From Bifidobacterium angulatum DSM 20098 = JCM 7096 (GTDB lineage: Bacteria > Actinomycetota > Actinomycetes > Actinomycetales > Bifidobacteriaceae): 64,000 bases of DNA. Each line of letters begins with the position of its first letter. The first letter of the stretch is position 1. Where the stretch lies: assembly GCF_001025155.1 (NCBI RefSeq), contig NZ_AP012322.1, forward strand, positions 620,001 to 684,000, read 5' to 3'. The notes under the pieces were generated by a model that saw nothing but the letters and a program-made list of their open reading frames with translations, was not told the origin of the DNA and searched no databases. The position numbers were made by a program, and so were the translations under genes. Shown here one piece after another: positions 9,105 to 17,881 of the stretch.

Positions 9105-10502
9105 ATGAGCGAAAACATTATGCGAATCATTGACCTTAGGGGCAAGAACCTCTCCCGTGCCGAACTGCTGGCCGCGATGCCGCGTGCCGCAATGGGCACT
9201 TCCGAAGCCACTGACCTGGTACGCCCGATTCTCGACGATGTGAAGGCTCGCGGTGCCGCCGCATTGCGCGACTTCGGCGAGAAGTTCGATGGCGTGCGCC
9301 CTGCTCATCTTCGCGTTCCCGCAGAAGCGATGAAGAACGCTCTGGAAACGCTTGACCCTGAAGTCCGCGCCGCTATCGAGGAATCCGTGCGCCGCGCCCG
9401 CGCCGTGGCGAAGAGCCAGGTGCCGAAGGACTTCTATACGGATCTGGCTGATGGCGCTCGTGTGGCCGAACGCTGGGTGCCGATTCAGCGCGTCGGCCTG
9501 TATGTGCCGGGCGGCAAGGCCGTATATCCCTCCTCCGTGATCATGAACACCGTTCCTGCACAGGCCGCTGGCGTGGAATCCCTCGCCATCGCGACCCCGC
9601 CGAGCAAGGGAGACCCGGACGGCCTGCCGAACAAGACGATTCTGGCCACATGCGCGATCCTCGGCGTTGAAGAAGTATATGCCGTGGGCGGTGCACAGGC
9701 CATCGCCATGTTCGCCTATGGTGCCAAGGGCAGCGAACCGCAGGATGGCGAGATCCTGTGCGATCCGGTTGATAAGATCACCGGTCCGGGCAACATCTTC
9801 GTGGCCACCGCCAAGTCCCTGGTCTCCGGCTTCGTGGGCATCGACGCCGTCGCCGGACCGACCGAAATCGGCATCATCGCCGATAAGACCGCCAATCCGA
9901 GTCTGCTGGCCGCCGATCTGATCGGCCAGGCCGAGCATGACGAGCTTGCCGGTTCCGTGCTGTTCACCGACTCCACCGATATCGCGGACAAGGTCCAGGA
10001 TAATCTGAACTACCGCGTGCCGCGTACCGAGCATGCCGAACGCGTGCACACCAGCCTGTCCGGCACCCAGTCCGCCATCGTGCTGACCGATGGCCTCGAC
10101 CAGTCCATCGATGCGGCCAATGCCTACGCGGCCGAGCACTTGGAGATTCAGACCGCCGACGCGGACGCCGTGGTGCCGCGCATCAAGAACGCCGGAGCCA
10201 TCTTCCGCGGACCGTATTCCCCGGTTCCGCTGGGCGATTACATGTCCGGCTCGAACCACGTGCTGCCTACCGGTGGCACTGCGCGCTTCGCCGCCGGTCT
10301 TGGCGTGCACACCTTCATGAAGCCCGTCGAAGTCATCGAATATGACGAGCAGGGGCTGAAGGCCATCGCCGCACGCATCAACGCGTTCGCCGTTTCCGAG
10401 GACCTGCCCGCCCACGGCGAGTGCGTGCTCAGCCGTTTCATCGACGATCCGTACAATAAGGAAACCATCGTCGAACAGGAGAAGAAAGCCGGTCTGCGAT
10501 GA
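9105..10502 (+). CDS. hisD: Histidinol dehydrogenase
   Basis: The enzyme oxidises L-histidinol to L-histidine in two NAD-dependent steps, the last reaction of histidine synthesis. The roughly 465-residue product shows RVGLYVPGGKAVYPSSVIMN, VYAVGGAQAIAMFAYG, the NAD and zinc region GPGNIFVATAKSLV, and the zinc-binding stretch LIGQAEHDELAGSV, with the catalytic Glu-His pair in AYAAEHLEIQ. I chose ATG 9105 because GGGGAG lies just before it; spacing is short, and ATG 9120 (MRIIDLRG) is the alternative. It opens the his cluster and overlaps hisC by 4 bp (ATGA), so translation is coupled. Confidence 0.95.
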   Translation: MSENIMRIIDLRGKNLSRAELLAAMPRAAMGTSEATDLVRPILDDVKARGAAALRDFGEKFDGVRPAHLRVPAEAMKNALETLDPEVRAAIEESVRRARAVAKSQVPKDFYTDLADGARVAERWVPIQRVGLYVPGGKAVYPSSVIMNTVPAQAAGVESLAIATPPSKGDPDGLPNKTILATCAILGVEEVYAVGGAQAIAMFAYGAKGSEPQDGEILCDPVDKITGPGNIFVATAKSLVSGFVGIDAVAGPTEIGIIADKTANPSLLAADLIGQAEHDELAGSVLFTDSTDIADKVQDNLNYRVPRTEHAERVHTSLSGTQSAIVLTDGLDQSIDAANAYAAEHLEIQTADADAVVPRIKNAGAIFRGPYSPVPLGDYMSGSNHVLPTGGTARFAAGLGVHTFMKPVEVIEYDEQGLKAIAARINAFAVSEDLPAHGECVLSRFIDDPYNKETIVEQEKKAGLR

Positions 10503-11659
10503 GCTCCATCCCCTCCAACCTGCCGCTGCGCAATGATCTGATCGGCGAGGAGCCTTACGGCGCCCCGCAGCTTGATGTGCCGGTATGCCTGAACGTCAAC
10601 GAGAACCCGTATGCGCCCGATCAGGCCGTATGCGAGGCCATCGCCAAGCGTGTGCTGGACATCGCGCCCACGCTGAATCGTTACCCGGATCGTGAGCATA
10701 TCGAACTTCGCCAGGCGTTCAGCGACTATCTGGAACGTGAATCCGGCGTGCGCCTTGATGTGGATGAGCTGTGGGGGGCCAACGGATCCAACGAGATTAT
10801 GCTGCAGCTGTTCCAGGCCTTCGGAGGGCCGGGACGCGTGGCGCTCGGTGCTGACCCCACGTACTCCATGTACCCCGAATACGCCCGCGACACGTTCACC
10901 GGTTGGCAGTTGGCGCATCGTAACGCCGACTTCACCCTGAATGTCGACGCGCTGATCGAGCAGATCAAGGCCGTCAAACCGTCCATGGTGCTGTTGACCA
11001 GCCCGAACAACCCCACCGGCACGCCGTTGCCGATGGCCGATATCGAACGTGTGCTCGCAGTATGCGAATCCGCCGAAGTGACAGGCGCCGCCGAAGGTGT
11101 CCACCCCGTCGTCGTTATCGATGAGGCCTATGTGGAGTTCCGCAATCCCGGCACCCCCAGTGCTGTCACCCTGATCAAGGACCATCCGAATCTGGCCGTC
11201 TCGCGCACCATGAGCAAGGCCTTCGCCTTCGCCGGCGCGCGCGTGGGCTATCTTGCCGCGTCCAAGGGCATCATCGATTGCGTACGCATCGTGCGCATGC
11301 CGTACCACCTGAGCGCGGTCACGCAGGCCGCTGCTCTGGCCGCCTTCGAACATACCGACGAGCAGCTGAGCCGTGTGGAGCATCTGCGCCAGACGCGCGA
11401 GGCCACCGCGGCATGGCTTAAGACGCAGACCTACCAGGGCAAGCCGCTTGCCGTGGCTCAGTCCGAATCGAACTTCCTGTTGTTCGGCGGTTCGTTCGAT
11501 AAGCGCGAGGCCATATTCGACGAGCTGCTCAAGCGTGGCGTGCTTATCCGCGTAGTGGGGCCGGACGGCTGGCTGCGCGTGTGCATGGGCACCGACGAGG
11601 AGATGGAGCGTTTCCGCACGGCGCTTACCGAAGTGCTGCGTATAGTGGAGGCGGAGTAA
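10499..11659 (+). CDS. hisC: Histidinol-phosphate aminotransferase
   Basis: This 386-residue class I/II PLP aminotransferase converts imidazole-acetol phosphate and glutamate to histidinol phosphate. Signs are NVNENPYAPD near the N-terminus, GANGSNEIM (phosphate contact), TSPNNPTGTPLP, the PLP-contacting DEAYVEF, and SRTMSKAFAFAGARVGY with the Schiff-base Lys. It overlaps hisD by ATGA. Two hairpins in the 147-bp gap to hisB (11668-11703 and 11720-11747) suggest partial separation of the downstream genes. Confidence 0.95.
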   Translation: MSSIPSNLPLRNDLIGEEPYGAPQLDVPVCLNVNENPYAPDQAVCEAIAKRVLDIAPTLNRYPDREHIELRQAFSDYLERESGVRLDVDELWGANGSNEIMLQLFQAFGGPGRVALGADPTYSMYPEYARDTFTGWQLAHRNADFTLNVDALIEQIKAVKPSMVLLTSPNNPTGTPLPMADIERVLAVCESAEVTGAAEGVHPVVVIDEAYVEFRNPGTPSAVTLIKDHPNLAVSRTMSKAFAFAGARVGYLAASKGIIDCVRIVRMPYHLSAVTQAAALAAFEHTDEQLSRVEHLRQTREATAAWLKTQTYQGKPLAVAQSESNFLLFGGSFDKREAIFDELLKRGVLIRVVGPDGWLRVCMGTDEEMERFRTALTEVLRIVEAE

Positions 11660-11667
11660 ACGCAACG

Positions 11668-11703
11668 GGTGCGGGGCGCGGGCAGGAGCCTGAGCCCCGC
11701 ACC
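11668..11703 (+). promoter_or_regulatory. GC-rich hairpin between hisC and hisB
   Basis: A perfect 10-bp stem (GGTGCGGGGC / GCCCCGCACC) begins 9 bp after the hisC stop. It is followed by ATGAATATATG and not by a T run, so it may stabilise the upstream mRNA or attenuate but is not a standard terminator. Confidence 0.5.
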
Positions 11704-11719
11704 ATGAATATATGTGTAA

Positions 11720-11747
11720 GTTCTACATGGTGGATACGTGGTAGAAC
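11720..11747 (+). promoter_or_regulatory. Second inverted repeat between hisC and hisB
   Basis: GTTCTAC and GTAGAAC form a perfect 7-bp inverted repeat with a 14-nt spacer, 59 bp before the hisB start. It may be an operator or a leader structure. Confidence 0.35.
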
Positions 11748-11806
11748 AGGCCGGCACCGACGCAAGGAACCGGTCGAAGAATACAGTCTGCCGTAAGGAG
11801 TGCAAT

Positions 11807-12406
11807 ATGGCAAGAACCGCACGCATCGTTCGCGAAACCAGCGAATCGCATATCGAACTTGAACTCAACCTTGACGGTACCGGCAAAACCGATATCGATA
11901 CGTCCGTGCCGTTCTACAACCATATGATGACCGCGCTGGGCAAGCATTCGCTGATCGACCTGACCATTCATGCCCATGGCGACACCGACATCGATGCGCA
12001 TCATACGGTGGAGGACACCGCGATCGTATTCGGCGAGGCGTTGAAGCAGGCATTGGGCGATAAACGAGGCATCCGTCGGTTCGCCGACGCCACCGTGCCG
12101 CTGGACGAAGCGCTCGCCAAAGCCGTGGTCGATATTTCCGGGCGCCCGTACTGCGTGTGCTCCGGGGAGCCCGAAGGCTTTGAATACTGCATGATCGGCG
12201 GTCATTTCACCGGATCACTGGTACGTCACGTGATGGAATCCATTGCCATGCACGCCGGTATCTGCCTGCATATGCAGGTGCTTGCCGGGCGCGACCCCCA
12301 CCATATCGCCGAAGCCGAATTCAAGGCATTGGCGCGTGCGTTGCGCTTCGCCGTCGAGCCGGATCCTCGTGTGGACGGCATTCCCAGCACCAAGGGCGCA
12401 CTGTGA
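11807..12406 (+). CDS. hisB: Imidazoleglycerol-phosphate dehydratase
   Basis: The 199-residue enzyme removes water from imidazoleglycerol phosphate to give imidazole-acetol phosphate; it is the monofunctional dehydratase without the phosphatase domain found in E. coli HisB. Manganese-binding motifs are [17 protein letters not shown] near residue 65 and [20 protein letters not shown] near residue 165. Start ATG 11807 has TAAGGAG with 6-nt spacing; a longer frame to 11738 is less likely. The stop overlaps the start of the next gene (TGATG). Confidence 0.95.
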   Translation: MARTARIVRETSESHIELELNLDGTGKTDIDTSVPFYNHMMTALGKHSLIDLTIHAHGDTDIDAHHTVEDTAIVFGEALKQALGDKRGIRRFADATVPLDEALAKAVVDISGRPYCVCSGEPEGFEYCMIGGHFTGSLVRHVMESIAMHAGICLHMQVLAGRDPHHIAEAEFKALARALRFAVEPDPRVDGIPSTKGAL

Positions 12407-13170
12407 TGTCCGATATGCCCGAAGACAAGAACGGCATGAATCCCGATTCGAACGAGCCGTCGTTCTCCGATGCGGAGCTCGAAGCGGCCATGTCCGATTT
12501 CGAGAAGGAATTCGCACAGTCAGACGATTCCGCGCAACAGGAAGATTCCGGCACAGCCGGTGACGCAAACGGAACGAGTGGCGTTGCCGCACCCAATGCG
12601 GACGACGGCATCGACATGGAGACCATCGATGTTCCCGATGACGCTTCGGAGCTCGACCCGTCCGTGGGATTCGAGGATGAGCTGGCCGGCCTGCTTGGCA
12701 ATAAGGCCAAAAGGGCGGCGCTGATCACCCGGATCGCGTCGGCTGAACTGTTGGCCGCATTCTGCCAGCTGTCCGATATCTCCGCGGATTGCATAGGGTC
12801 GAATCAGGGTGCTGTGGCCATGTTGAACAATCTCGACGGCGATTCGCCGGAGGCTGCCGCCAAGGACATCACCACCGTGGTTTCCGGCATGTCGGTGATT
12901 CTCGGCGTGAACCGTGCGGACAAGCTTGAAGTCACCATGTATGCCGGCGGCAAGGCCGGTCCTACGCTGGCTCCGCCTATCCTGTTCAATTCCACGCCGC
13001 GTTTTGTGGAGGACCTGATGCTAGGTATCACCACTGCGGCGCAGCTCAAGGAGCAGGGATTCGAAGTGATCGATGCGGGGCGTTTCGACCATGCGTCGGC
13101 CATGCAGGTAATCGCCAAGCACACTCGCCCCGGCAAAGGCGGCAGCGTTCGCGGCGCGAGCATCCAATAG
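12406..13170 (+). CDS. Conserved-looking hypothetical protein inside the his operon
   Basis: A 254-residue protein of unknown function. The first 105 residues are acidic and low-complexity (EDKNGMNPDSNEPSFSDAE and similar), probably disordered. From about residue 105 the protein is folded: LLGNKAKRAALITRIASAEL, then VVSGMSVILGVNRADKLEV, KAGPTLAPPILFNSTPRFV, and a basic tail TRPGKGGSVRGAS. No signal peptide or membrane segment. The start overlaps the hisB stop, and hisH begins 21 bp after its stop, so it is translated as part of the his operon. It has no known his-pathway motif. It could be an accessory or regulatory factor, or an unrelated passenger. GTG 12403 is an alternative start. Confidence 0.75.
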   Translation: MSDMPEDKNGMNPDSNEPSFSDAELEAAMSDFEKEFAQSDDSAQQEDSGTAGDANGTSGVAAPNADDGIDMETIDVPDDASELDPSVGFEDELAGLLGNKAKRAALITRIASAELLAAFCQLSDISADCIGSNQGAVAMLNNLDGDSPEAAAKDITTVVSGMSVILGVNRADKLEVTMYAGGKAGPTLAPPILFNSTPRFVEDLMLGITTAAQLKEQGFEVIDAGRFDHASAMQVIAKHTRPGKGGSVRGASIQ

Positions 13171-13191
13171 AAGACAAGCAAAGGGGAGACA

Positions 13192-13836
13192 ATGACCACG
13201 GCAGTTGTATTCGATTATGGTTTCGGCAATGTACGTTCCATGGTTCGTGCGATGGCCCGTCTGGGTGTCGATACCACGTTGACATCCGATTACCGTCAGG
13301 CCATAGAGGCGGACGGTCTGGTGGTGCCTGGCGTGGGCGCGTTCGCCGCATGCATGGAAGGACTGAAGGCGGTGGACGGCGACAGGGTGATTCTCGATCG
13401 TCTTCGTGCCGGCCGCCCGGTGCTTGGCGTGTGCGTCGGCGAACAGGTGATGTTCGAGCTTGGTCGCGAGCATGGTGCCGATGCTCCCGGCATCGGCCTG
13501 ATCGGTGGCAGTGTCGACCCGCTGGATGCCGATGTGGTGCCGCATATGGGTTGGGACACGGTTGAGGCCGCCGAGGGATCGCAGCTGTTGAAGGGAATCG
13601 AATCGGAACGATTCTACTTCGTGCATTCCTGCGCCGCGCATGAGGCGCGAGAGCTGGATCTGGCCGGTTTCGACATCGAGTTGAGCGCTCATCAGCAGGT
13701 GACATGGTGCGAATACGGCCGGAGTCACTTCGTCGCGGCATATGAGCGTGGCGCTCTGTCCGCCACGCAGTTCCACCCTGAGAAGTCGGGTGATGCCGGC
13801 GCGCAGCTGCTGAAGAACTGGATCGACACGTTCTGA
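13192..13836 (+). CDS. hisH: Imidazole glycerol phosphate synthase, glutaminase subunit
   Basis: This 214-residue class I glutamine amidotransferase supplies ammonia to HisF, which must lie outside the window. It begins TTAVVFDYGFGNVRSM. The nucleophile Cys is in GVCVGEQ (most family members read GVCLGMQ), and the catalytic His-x-Glu is in TQFHPEKSGD near the C-terminus. VVPHMGWDTV is also typical. Start ATG 13192 follows GGGGAGA. It lies between the unknown orf and hisA. Confidence 0.95.
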   Translation: MTTAVVFDYGFGNVRSMVRAMARLGVDTTLTSDYRQAIEADGLVVPGVGAFAACMEGLKAVDGDRVILDRLRAGRPVLGVCVGEQVMFELGREHGADAPGIGLIGGSVDPLDADVVPHMGWDTVEAAEGSQLLKGIESERFYFVHSCAAHEARELDLAGFDIELSAHQQVTWCEYGRSHFVAAYERGALSATQFHPEKSGDAGAQLLKNWIDTF

Positions 13837-13891
13837 TCGCCGGAAACGTCAATAGGACATAACGCTATAAATGCTATATAAGGAGAACATC

Positions 13892-14617
13892 ATGTCGCTT
13901 ACTCTTCTGCCCGCGGTGGACGTTCGTGACGGCAAGGCCGTGCGTCTGCGTCAGGGTGAGTCCGGTTCGGAAACCGATTACGGCTCCCCGTTGGAAGCCG
14001 CTCGCACGTGGGTCGAATCCGGTGCGCAGTGGATCCATCTGGTCGATCTGGACGCCGCCTTCGGTACCGGTGACAACCGTGATCAGCTGCGTGCCATCGT
14101 GCATGAGCTGGGTAGCGCGGTGAACATCGAGATGTCCGGTGGCGTGCGTGACGATGCCTCGCTGGAAGCCGCATTGGAGGCCGGCGCCGCCCGAGTGAAC
14201 ATCGGCACCGCCGCTCTGGAGAATCCGGACTGGACCGCTTCGGTCATCAAGAAGTACGGCGATCGTGTGGCGGTCGGCCTTGATGTGCGAGGGCACACGC
14301 TTGCCGCCCGCGGCTGGGTGAAGGAAGGCGGCGACCTGTTCGAGACCATGGCGTTCCTTGATTCCGTCGGCTGCTCGCGTTATGTGGTCACCGATGTTTC
14401 CCGCGATGGCATGATGAGCGGTCCGAATATCGAGCTGCTGCGCGAAGTGGCCGAACGCACCGATGCGAAGGTCACTGCATCCGGCGGCATTTCCAAGCTC
14501 GACGATCTGCGCAATATCAAGCAGCTTGCCGAAATCGGCGTTGACTCCGCCATTCTGGGCAAGTCGCTGTACGCTCGCGCCTTCACCCTTGAAGAGGCGC
14601 TTGAAGTGGCGCGCTGA
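13892..14617 (+). CDS. hisA: ProFAR isomerase, HisA/PriA type
   Basis: A 241-residue (beta-alpha)8 barrel that isomerises ProFAR to PRFAR in histidine synthesis. In Actinobacteria the same protein (PriA) often also acts as the TrpF isomerase of tryptophan synthesis; whether this one does cannot be told from the sequence alone. Catalytic Asp residues fall in [15 protein letters not shown] and [14 protein letters not shown], and the phosphate sites in [13 protein letters not shown] and [14 protein letters not shown] 13892 has AAGGAG at good spacing; an ATG at 13871 is less likely. It ends the his cluster before a terminator. Confidence 0.93.
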   Translation: MSLTLLPAVDVRDGKAVRLRQGESGSETDYGSPLEAARTWVESGAQWIHLVDLDAAFGTGDNRDQLRAIVHELGSAVNIEMSGGVRDDASLEAALEAGAARVNIGTAALENPDWTASVIKKYGDRVAVGLDVRGHTLAARGWVKEGGDLFETMAFLDSVGCSRYVVTDVSRDGMMSGPNIELLREVAERTDAKVTASGGISKLDDLRNIKQLAEIGVDSAILGKSLYARAFTLEEALEVAR

Positions 14618-14643
14618 GCGGCATCCTTCCCGTTGCCATGAAC

Positions 14644-14693
14644 AAGGCGTATCGCCTGGGGCATGAACCCAAGCGATACGCCTTTCGCTTTTT
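14644..14693 (+). terminator. Rho-independent terminator of the his operon
   Basis: A perfect 12-bp stem (AAGGCGTATCGC / GCGATACGCCTT) with a 17-nt loop is followed by TCGC and five T residues. It lies between convergent genes and may serve both directions. Confidence 0.85.
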
Positions 14694-14729
14694 CGCGCAT
14701 GCTGCGGCGGTACCTGGTGGTACGGGCGG

Positions 14730-16193
14730 CTATTTCTTGCTGCAGGGAAGCTCGCCCGAATCGATAAGCGAACGGAACAAGGCGTAATCCTCGTCGTTCT
14801 GATCGGCATACGAGTCGGCGAACGAGGTGATGGCCCTGTCGAATTCGTCGGTACGCCCCAAGTAACTGGAGATCGCGATACTATCGCCGGTGCGTGCATG
14901 GGCATGCGCCAGGCATCGAGCGCACATACGGGACAGATCGCTCAAGGTGAATTCGTTGAGATGATCGATATCGATCGATCCCTTGCCATTCCACAGTTGG
15001 CGAACGTAGTAGTCGCGTCGTTTGGCGTTTCCCTCGCTGAATTTTGCCCATCCGAGCAGCACATCGGCGGTCGATTGGATGAGCTTCTGGCCCTGCACCA
15101 CACGTTCGCCGTGGGTCGCATAGGGGGAATACCCCACGAAGCGTTCCAATACCGATTCGGTGGCCTCCTTCATCTGCAGCATCAGCGGATCGTCAAGATC
15201 ACGCCCCGTCAGAATCGAGACCCACGCCCGGGTGCCGACCGAGCCTACCCCCACCACCTTGCGCGCGGTGTCGTGGTAGCGATATTGGTCGAACACATGA
15301 CGGCGATCCTGGTAGAGGCTATGCCGGTAATCGTTCATCAGCGCTTCCAGCCTGGACTGCATGGTTTCCAGATCGGCGTAATCCTGCAATTCTGCGATCG
15401 GCACCAATGCCGGCGGCTTCGACTTAAACCGCAGCTTGTCGCCATCCAGGTAGGTCAGTTTCGCCGCAGCGCTGTTGGAATCCTTCATCAGCGCTTTCGC
15501 GGCGGCGTCGCGCAGCGTACGATTACGTTTGCCGTTTTGCGTGTATTCATAGCGATCCAGCGACTCCTGAACATCCAGATGGTCGTACCACATATCGAGA
15601 TAGTTCATGTGGGAATACTGTTCGATGCGCTCGCGATAGGTGTGCACGCATCGTGCCACCGCGTTATGGCAGGCTGTGGGGCTGAGCTTGTTCGCACGCC
15701 CGCAGATCTCGACGGAAACAGCGAGGCGCTTGATATCCCATTCCCAGGGGCCGGTGGTGGTTTCGTCGAAATCGTTGATATCGAACACCAGTCGGCGCGA
15801 CGGGCTGTAGAACATGCCGAAGTTGCCGATATGCGCGTCTCCCACGCATTGCACGGGTATGCCGGTCACCGGCGTTGACGCCAGATCGTTGGCCATGATA
15901 AGCGCGGTTCCCCGGTAGAACGTGAACGCGGAGGCGCTCATGCGGTAGTAGCGCAATGGGATCAGCGATTGCACACGTTGATGCGACTGCTCCTCAAGCA
16001 GGCCGATGACGCCGCGCCGGTTGGCGCGGACCTGCCATTTGGCATGGCTTGATAGCGGCACACGGCCGCGGGCTTCGAGCCCCGCCCGGGCCCGCTGCTC
16101 GGCCGTCGTTGCCTGCTTCCATGATCTGACGTCTACAACGGGATGGTCGGCACTTGATCTGACTACGGTGTTATCACTGGTGTTATCGCTCAC
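14730..16193 (-). CDS. DUF2252 family protein
   Basis: The 487-residue protein belongs to DUF2252, a family with distant resemblance to aminoglycoside-phosphotransferase-like kinases and no proven substrate. The N-terminal third has VPLSSHAKWQVRANRRGVI and RYYRMSASAFTFYRGTA; the core has CVGDAHIGNFGMF followed by VFDINDFDETTTGPWEWD, which resembles the kinase catalytic Asp and metal-binding Asp pair. VVGVGSVGTRAWV near residue 320 is also typical. The start is a GTG at 16193 without a clear Shine-Dalgarno, so the true start could be internal. Monocistronic, convergent with the his operon. Confidence 0.8.
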   Translation of the reverse strand: MSDNTSDNTVVRSSADHPVVDVRSWKQATTAEQRARAGLEARGRVPLSSHAKWQVRANRRGVIGLLEEQSHQRVQSLIPLRYYRMSASAFTFYRGTALIMANDLASTPVTGIPVQCVGDAHIGNFGMFYSPSRRLVFDINDFDETTTGPWEWDIKRLAVSVEICGRANKLSPTACHNAVARCVHTYRERIEQYSHMNYLDMWYDHLDVQESLDRYEYTQNGKRNRTLRDAAAKALMKDSNSAAAKLTYLDGDKLRFKSKPPALVPIAELQDYADLETMQSRLEALMNDYRHSLYQDRRHVFDQYRYHDTARKVVGVGSVGTRAWVSILTGRDLDDPLMLQMKEATESVLERFVGYSPYATHGERVVQGQKLIQSTADVLLGWAKFSEGNAKRRDYYVRQLWNGKGSIDIDHLNEFTLSDLSRMCARCLAHAHARTGDSIAISSYLGRTDEFDRAITSFADSYADQNDEDYALFRSLIDSGELPCSKK

Positions 16194-16347
16194 GACCAGT
16201 ATGCTACATCAGTTTTTCGCTCCTGATGGCCGGTGCGGGCCCGGTGGACGAGTCGGATTGCGATGCAATCGTTGGCAATTCGTAAGGGGTGAAGACGGGG
16301 GAGTCGGGTGGCCGCCGGTGTAGTGGCAGGAAACGAATACACGACTT

Positions 16348-16369
16348 GTGTTAACGATGTTCGTAACAC
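16348..16369 (+). promoter_or_regulatory. Inverted repeat upstream of glutamine synthetase
   Basis: GTGTTA and TAACAC form a perfect 6-bp inverted repeat with a 10-nt spacer, 22 bp before the glutamine synthetase start. Its place suggests a nitrogen-regulator operator, but I cannot assign GlnR, AmtR or another factor. Confidence 0.4.
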
Positions 16370-16391
16370 GCACATGGAACCATAGGGCACT

Positions 16392-17729
16392 ATGGATAAG
16401 CAGCAGGAGTTTGCTCTGCGCACAGTCGAAGAACGTGACGTGCGCTTCATTCGGTTATGGTTCACCGACGTGCTCGGCACACTGAAATCAGTGGCCATCG
16501 CACCTGCGGAACTTGAAGCGGCATTCGAGGAGGGGCTCGGTTTCGACGGTTCTGCCATCGAGGGCATGACCCGTGTCTCCGAAGACGACATGATCGTCAA
16601 GCCCGATCCCTCGACGTTCCAGATTCTGCCGTGGCGAGGAGGCCCACAGGGCACCGCCCGCATGTTCTGCGACGTGCTGACCCCTGACGGGGAGCCAAGC
16701 CTCGGCGATCCGCGCCACGTGCTCAAACGTGCGCTCGCCAAGGCGAAGGAGAAGGGGTTCACCTTCTACGTTCACCCGGAGATCGAATTCTACCTGTTCG
16801 AAAGCCAGAACGACTGGTCGCAGACACCCAAGCCCATCGACGAAGGCGGCTACTTCGACCATGTGCCGCGCAGCCCAGGCATGGACTTCCGCCGCGCCAC
16901 CGTGAATATGCTCGAACAGATGGGCATCTCGGTGGAATACTCCCACCATGAGGGTGGGCCAGGCCAGAACGAGATCGATCTGCGTTATGCGGACGCACTC
17001 ACCACTGCCGACAACATCATGACCTTCCGCACCGTCGTCAAGGAGATCTCGCTGGAACGCGGCATCCATGCCAGCTTCATGCCCAAGCCCCTAGCCGACG
17101 CCCCGGGATCCGGCATGCACACGCATCTGAGCCTGTTCGAGGGGGATTCCAACGCCTTCTACGAGGCCGGCCAGGAATTCAACATGTCCCTTACGGCGCG
17201 TCAGTTCGCCGCCGGCATTCTCGCCCATGCCGCCGAGATCTGCGCGGTGACCGACCAGTACGTGAACTCGTACAAGCGTCTGTGGGGCGGCAACGAGGCG
17301 CCGAGCTACATCTGCTGGGGCCATAACAACCGTTCCGCATTGCTGCGCATCCCGCAGTACAAGCCGGGCAAGGGCAACTCCGCGCGTATGGAGTTCCGTG
17401 CGCTCGACCCGGTGGCCAATCCGTATCTTGCGTATTCGGTGCTGCTGGCTGCCGGCCTCGACGGCATCGACAAGCAGATGCAGCTGGGCGAGCCCACCAG
17501 CGACGATGTATGGGAGTTCACCGACGCCGAACGCCAGGCCATGGGCATCGAGCCGTTGCCCACTTCACTCGGCGAAGCACTGGAGATCATGGAGAAGTCC
17601 GACTTCGTGGCCGATGTGCTCGGCGAGCACGTATTCGAGTATTTCCTGGCCAACAAGCGTCAGGAATGGCATGAATACAACCGTCAGGTCACACCGTTCG
17701 AGCTGAAGAAGTACCTGCCGAAGCTGTGA
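16392..17729 (+). CDS. glnA: Glutamine synthetase, type I
   Basis: The 445-residue enzyme makes glutamine from glutamate, ammonia and ATP, the main route of ammonia assimilation. It has LWFTDVLGTLKSVAI (beta-grasp domain), FDGSAIEGMTRVSEDDM, HPEIEFYLFE (metal site), SGMHTHLSLFEGD, and the nucleotide/glutamate site NNRSALLRIPQYKPGKGNSA with RMEFRALDPVANPYLAY. The region where adenylylated GS-I enzymes carry the NLYDLPPEE tyrosine lacks that motif, so it resembles the actinobacterial GlnA2 / GS-I-alpha class. A start at ATG 16392 fits the family N-terminus. Single gene followed by a hairpin. Confidence 0.93.
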   Translation: MDKQQEFALRTVEERDVRFIRLWFTDVLGTLKSVAIAPAELEAAFEEGLGFDGSAIEGMTRVSEDDMIVKPDPSTFQILPWRGGPQGTARMFCDVLTPDGEPSLGDPRHVLKRALAKAKEKGFTFYVHPEIEFYLFESQNDWSQTPKPIDEGGYFDHVPRSPGMDFRRATVNMLEQMGISVEYSHHEGGPGQNEIDLRYADALTTADNIMTFRTVVKEISLERGIHASFMPKPLADAPGSGMHTHLSLFEGDSNAFYEAGQEFNMSLTARQFAAGILAHAAEICAVTDQYVNSYKRLWGGNEAPSYICWGHNNRSALLRIPQYKPGKGNSARMEFRALDPVANPYLAYSVLLAAGLDGIDKQMQLGEPTSDDVWEFTDAERQAMGIEPLPTSLGEALEIMEKSDFVADVLGEHVFEYFLANKRQEWHEYNRQVTPFELKKYLPKL

Positions 17730-17777
17730 GCATGCGAGTATAGGCAAACGCATGGCGGTGGCCCCGCAGTAGAGAAC

Positions 17778-17815
17778 AACGGGAAGCCCCCACCCTGGAG
17801 GCTTCCCGTTGTTTG
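17778..17815 (+). terminator. Probable terminator after glutamine synthetase
   Basis: A perfect 11-bp stem (AACGGGAAGCC / GGCTTCCCGTT) is followed by GTTTGTGAG, a weak T tract. Confidence 0.65.
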
Positions 17816-17881
17816 TGAGTATTCGGTTCCGAATCCAAGACGGTCGCCGATTCGGAGCGGTCTTGTGCCAAGGTGGAACGG

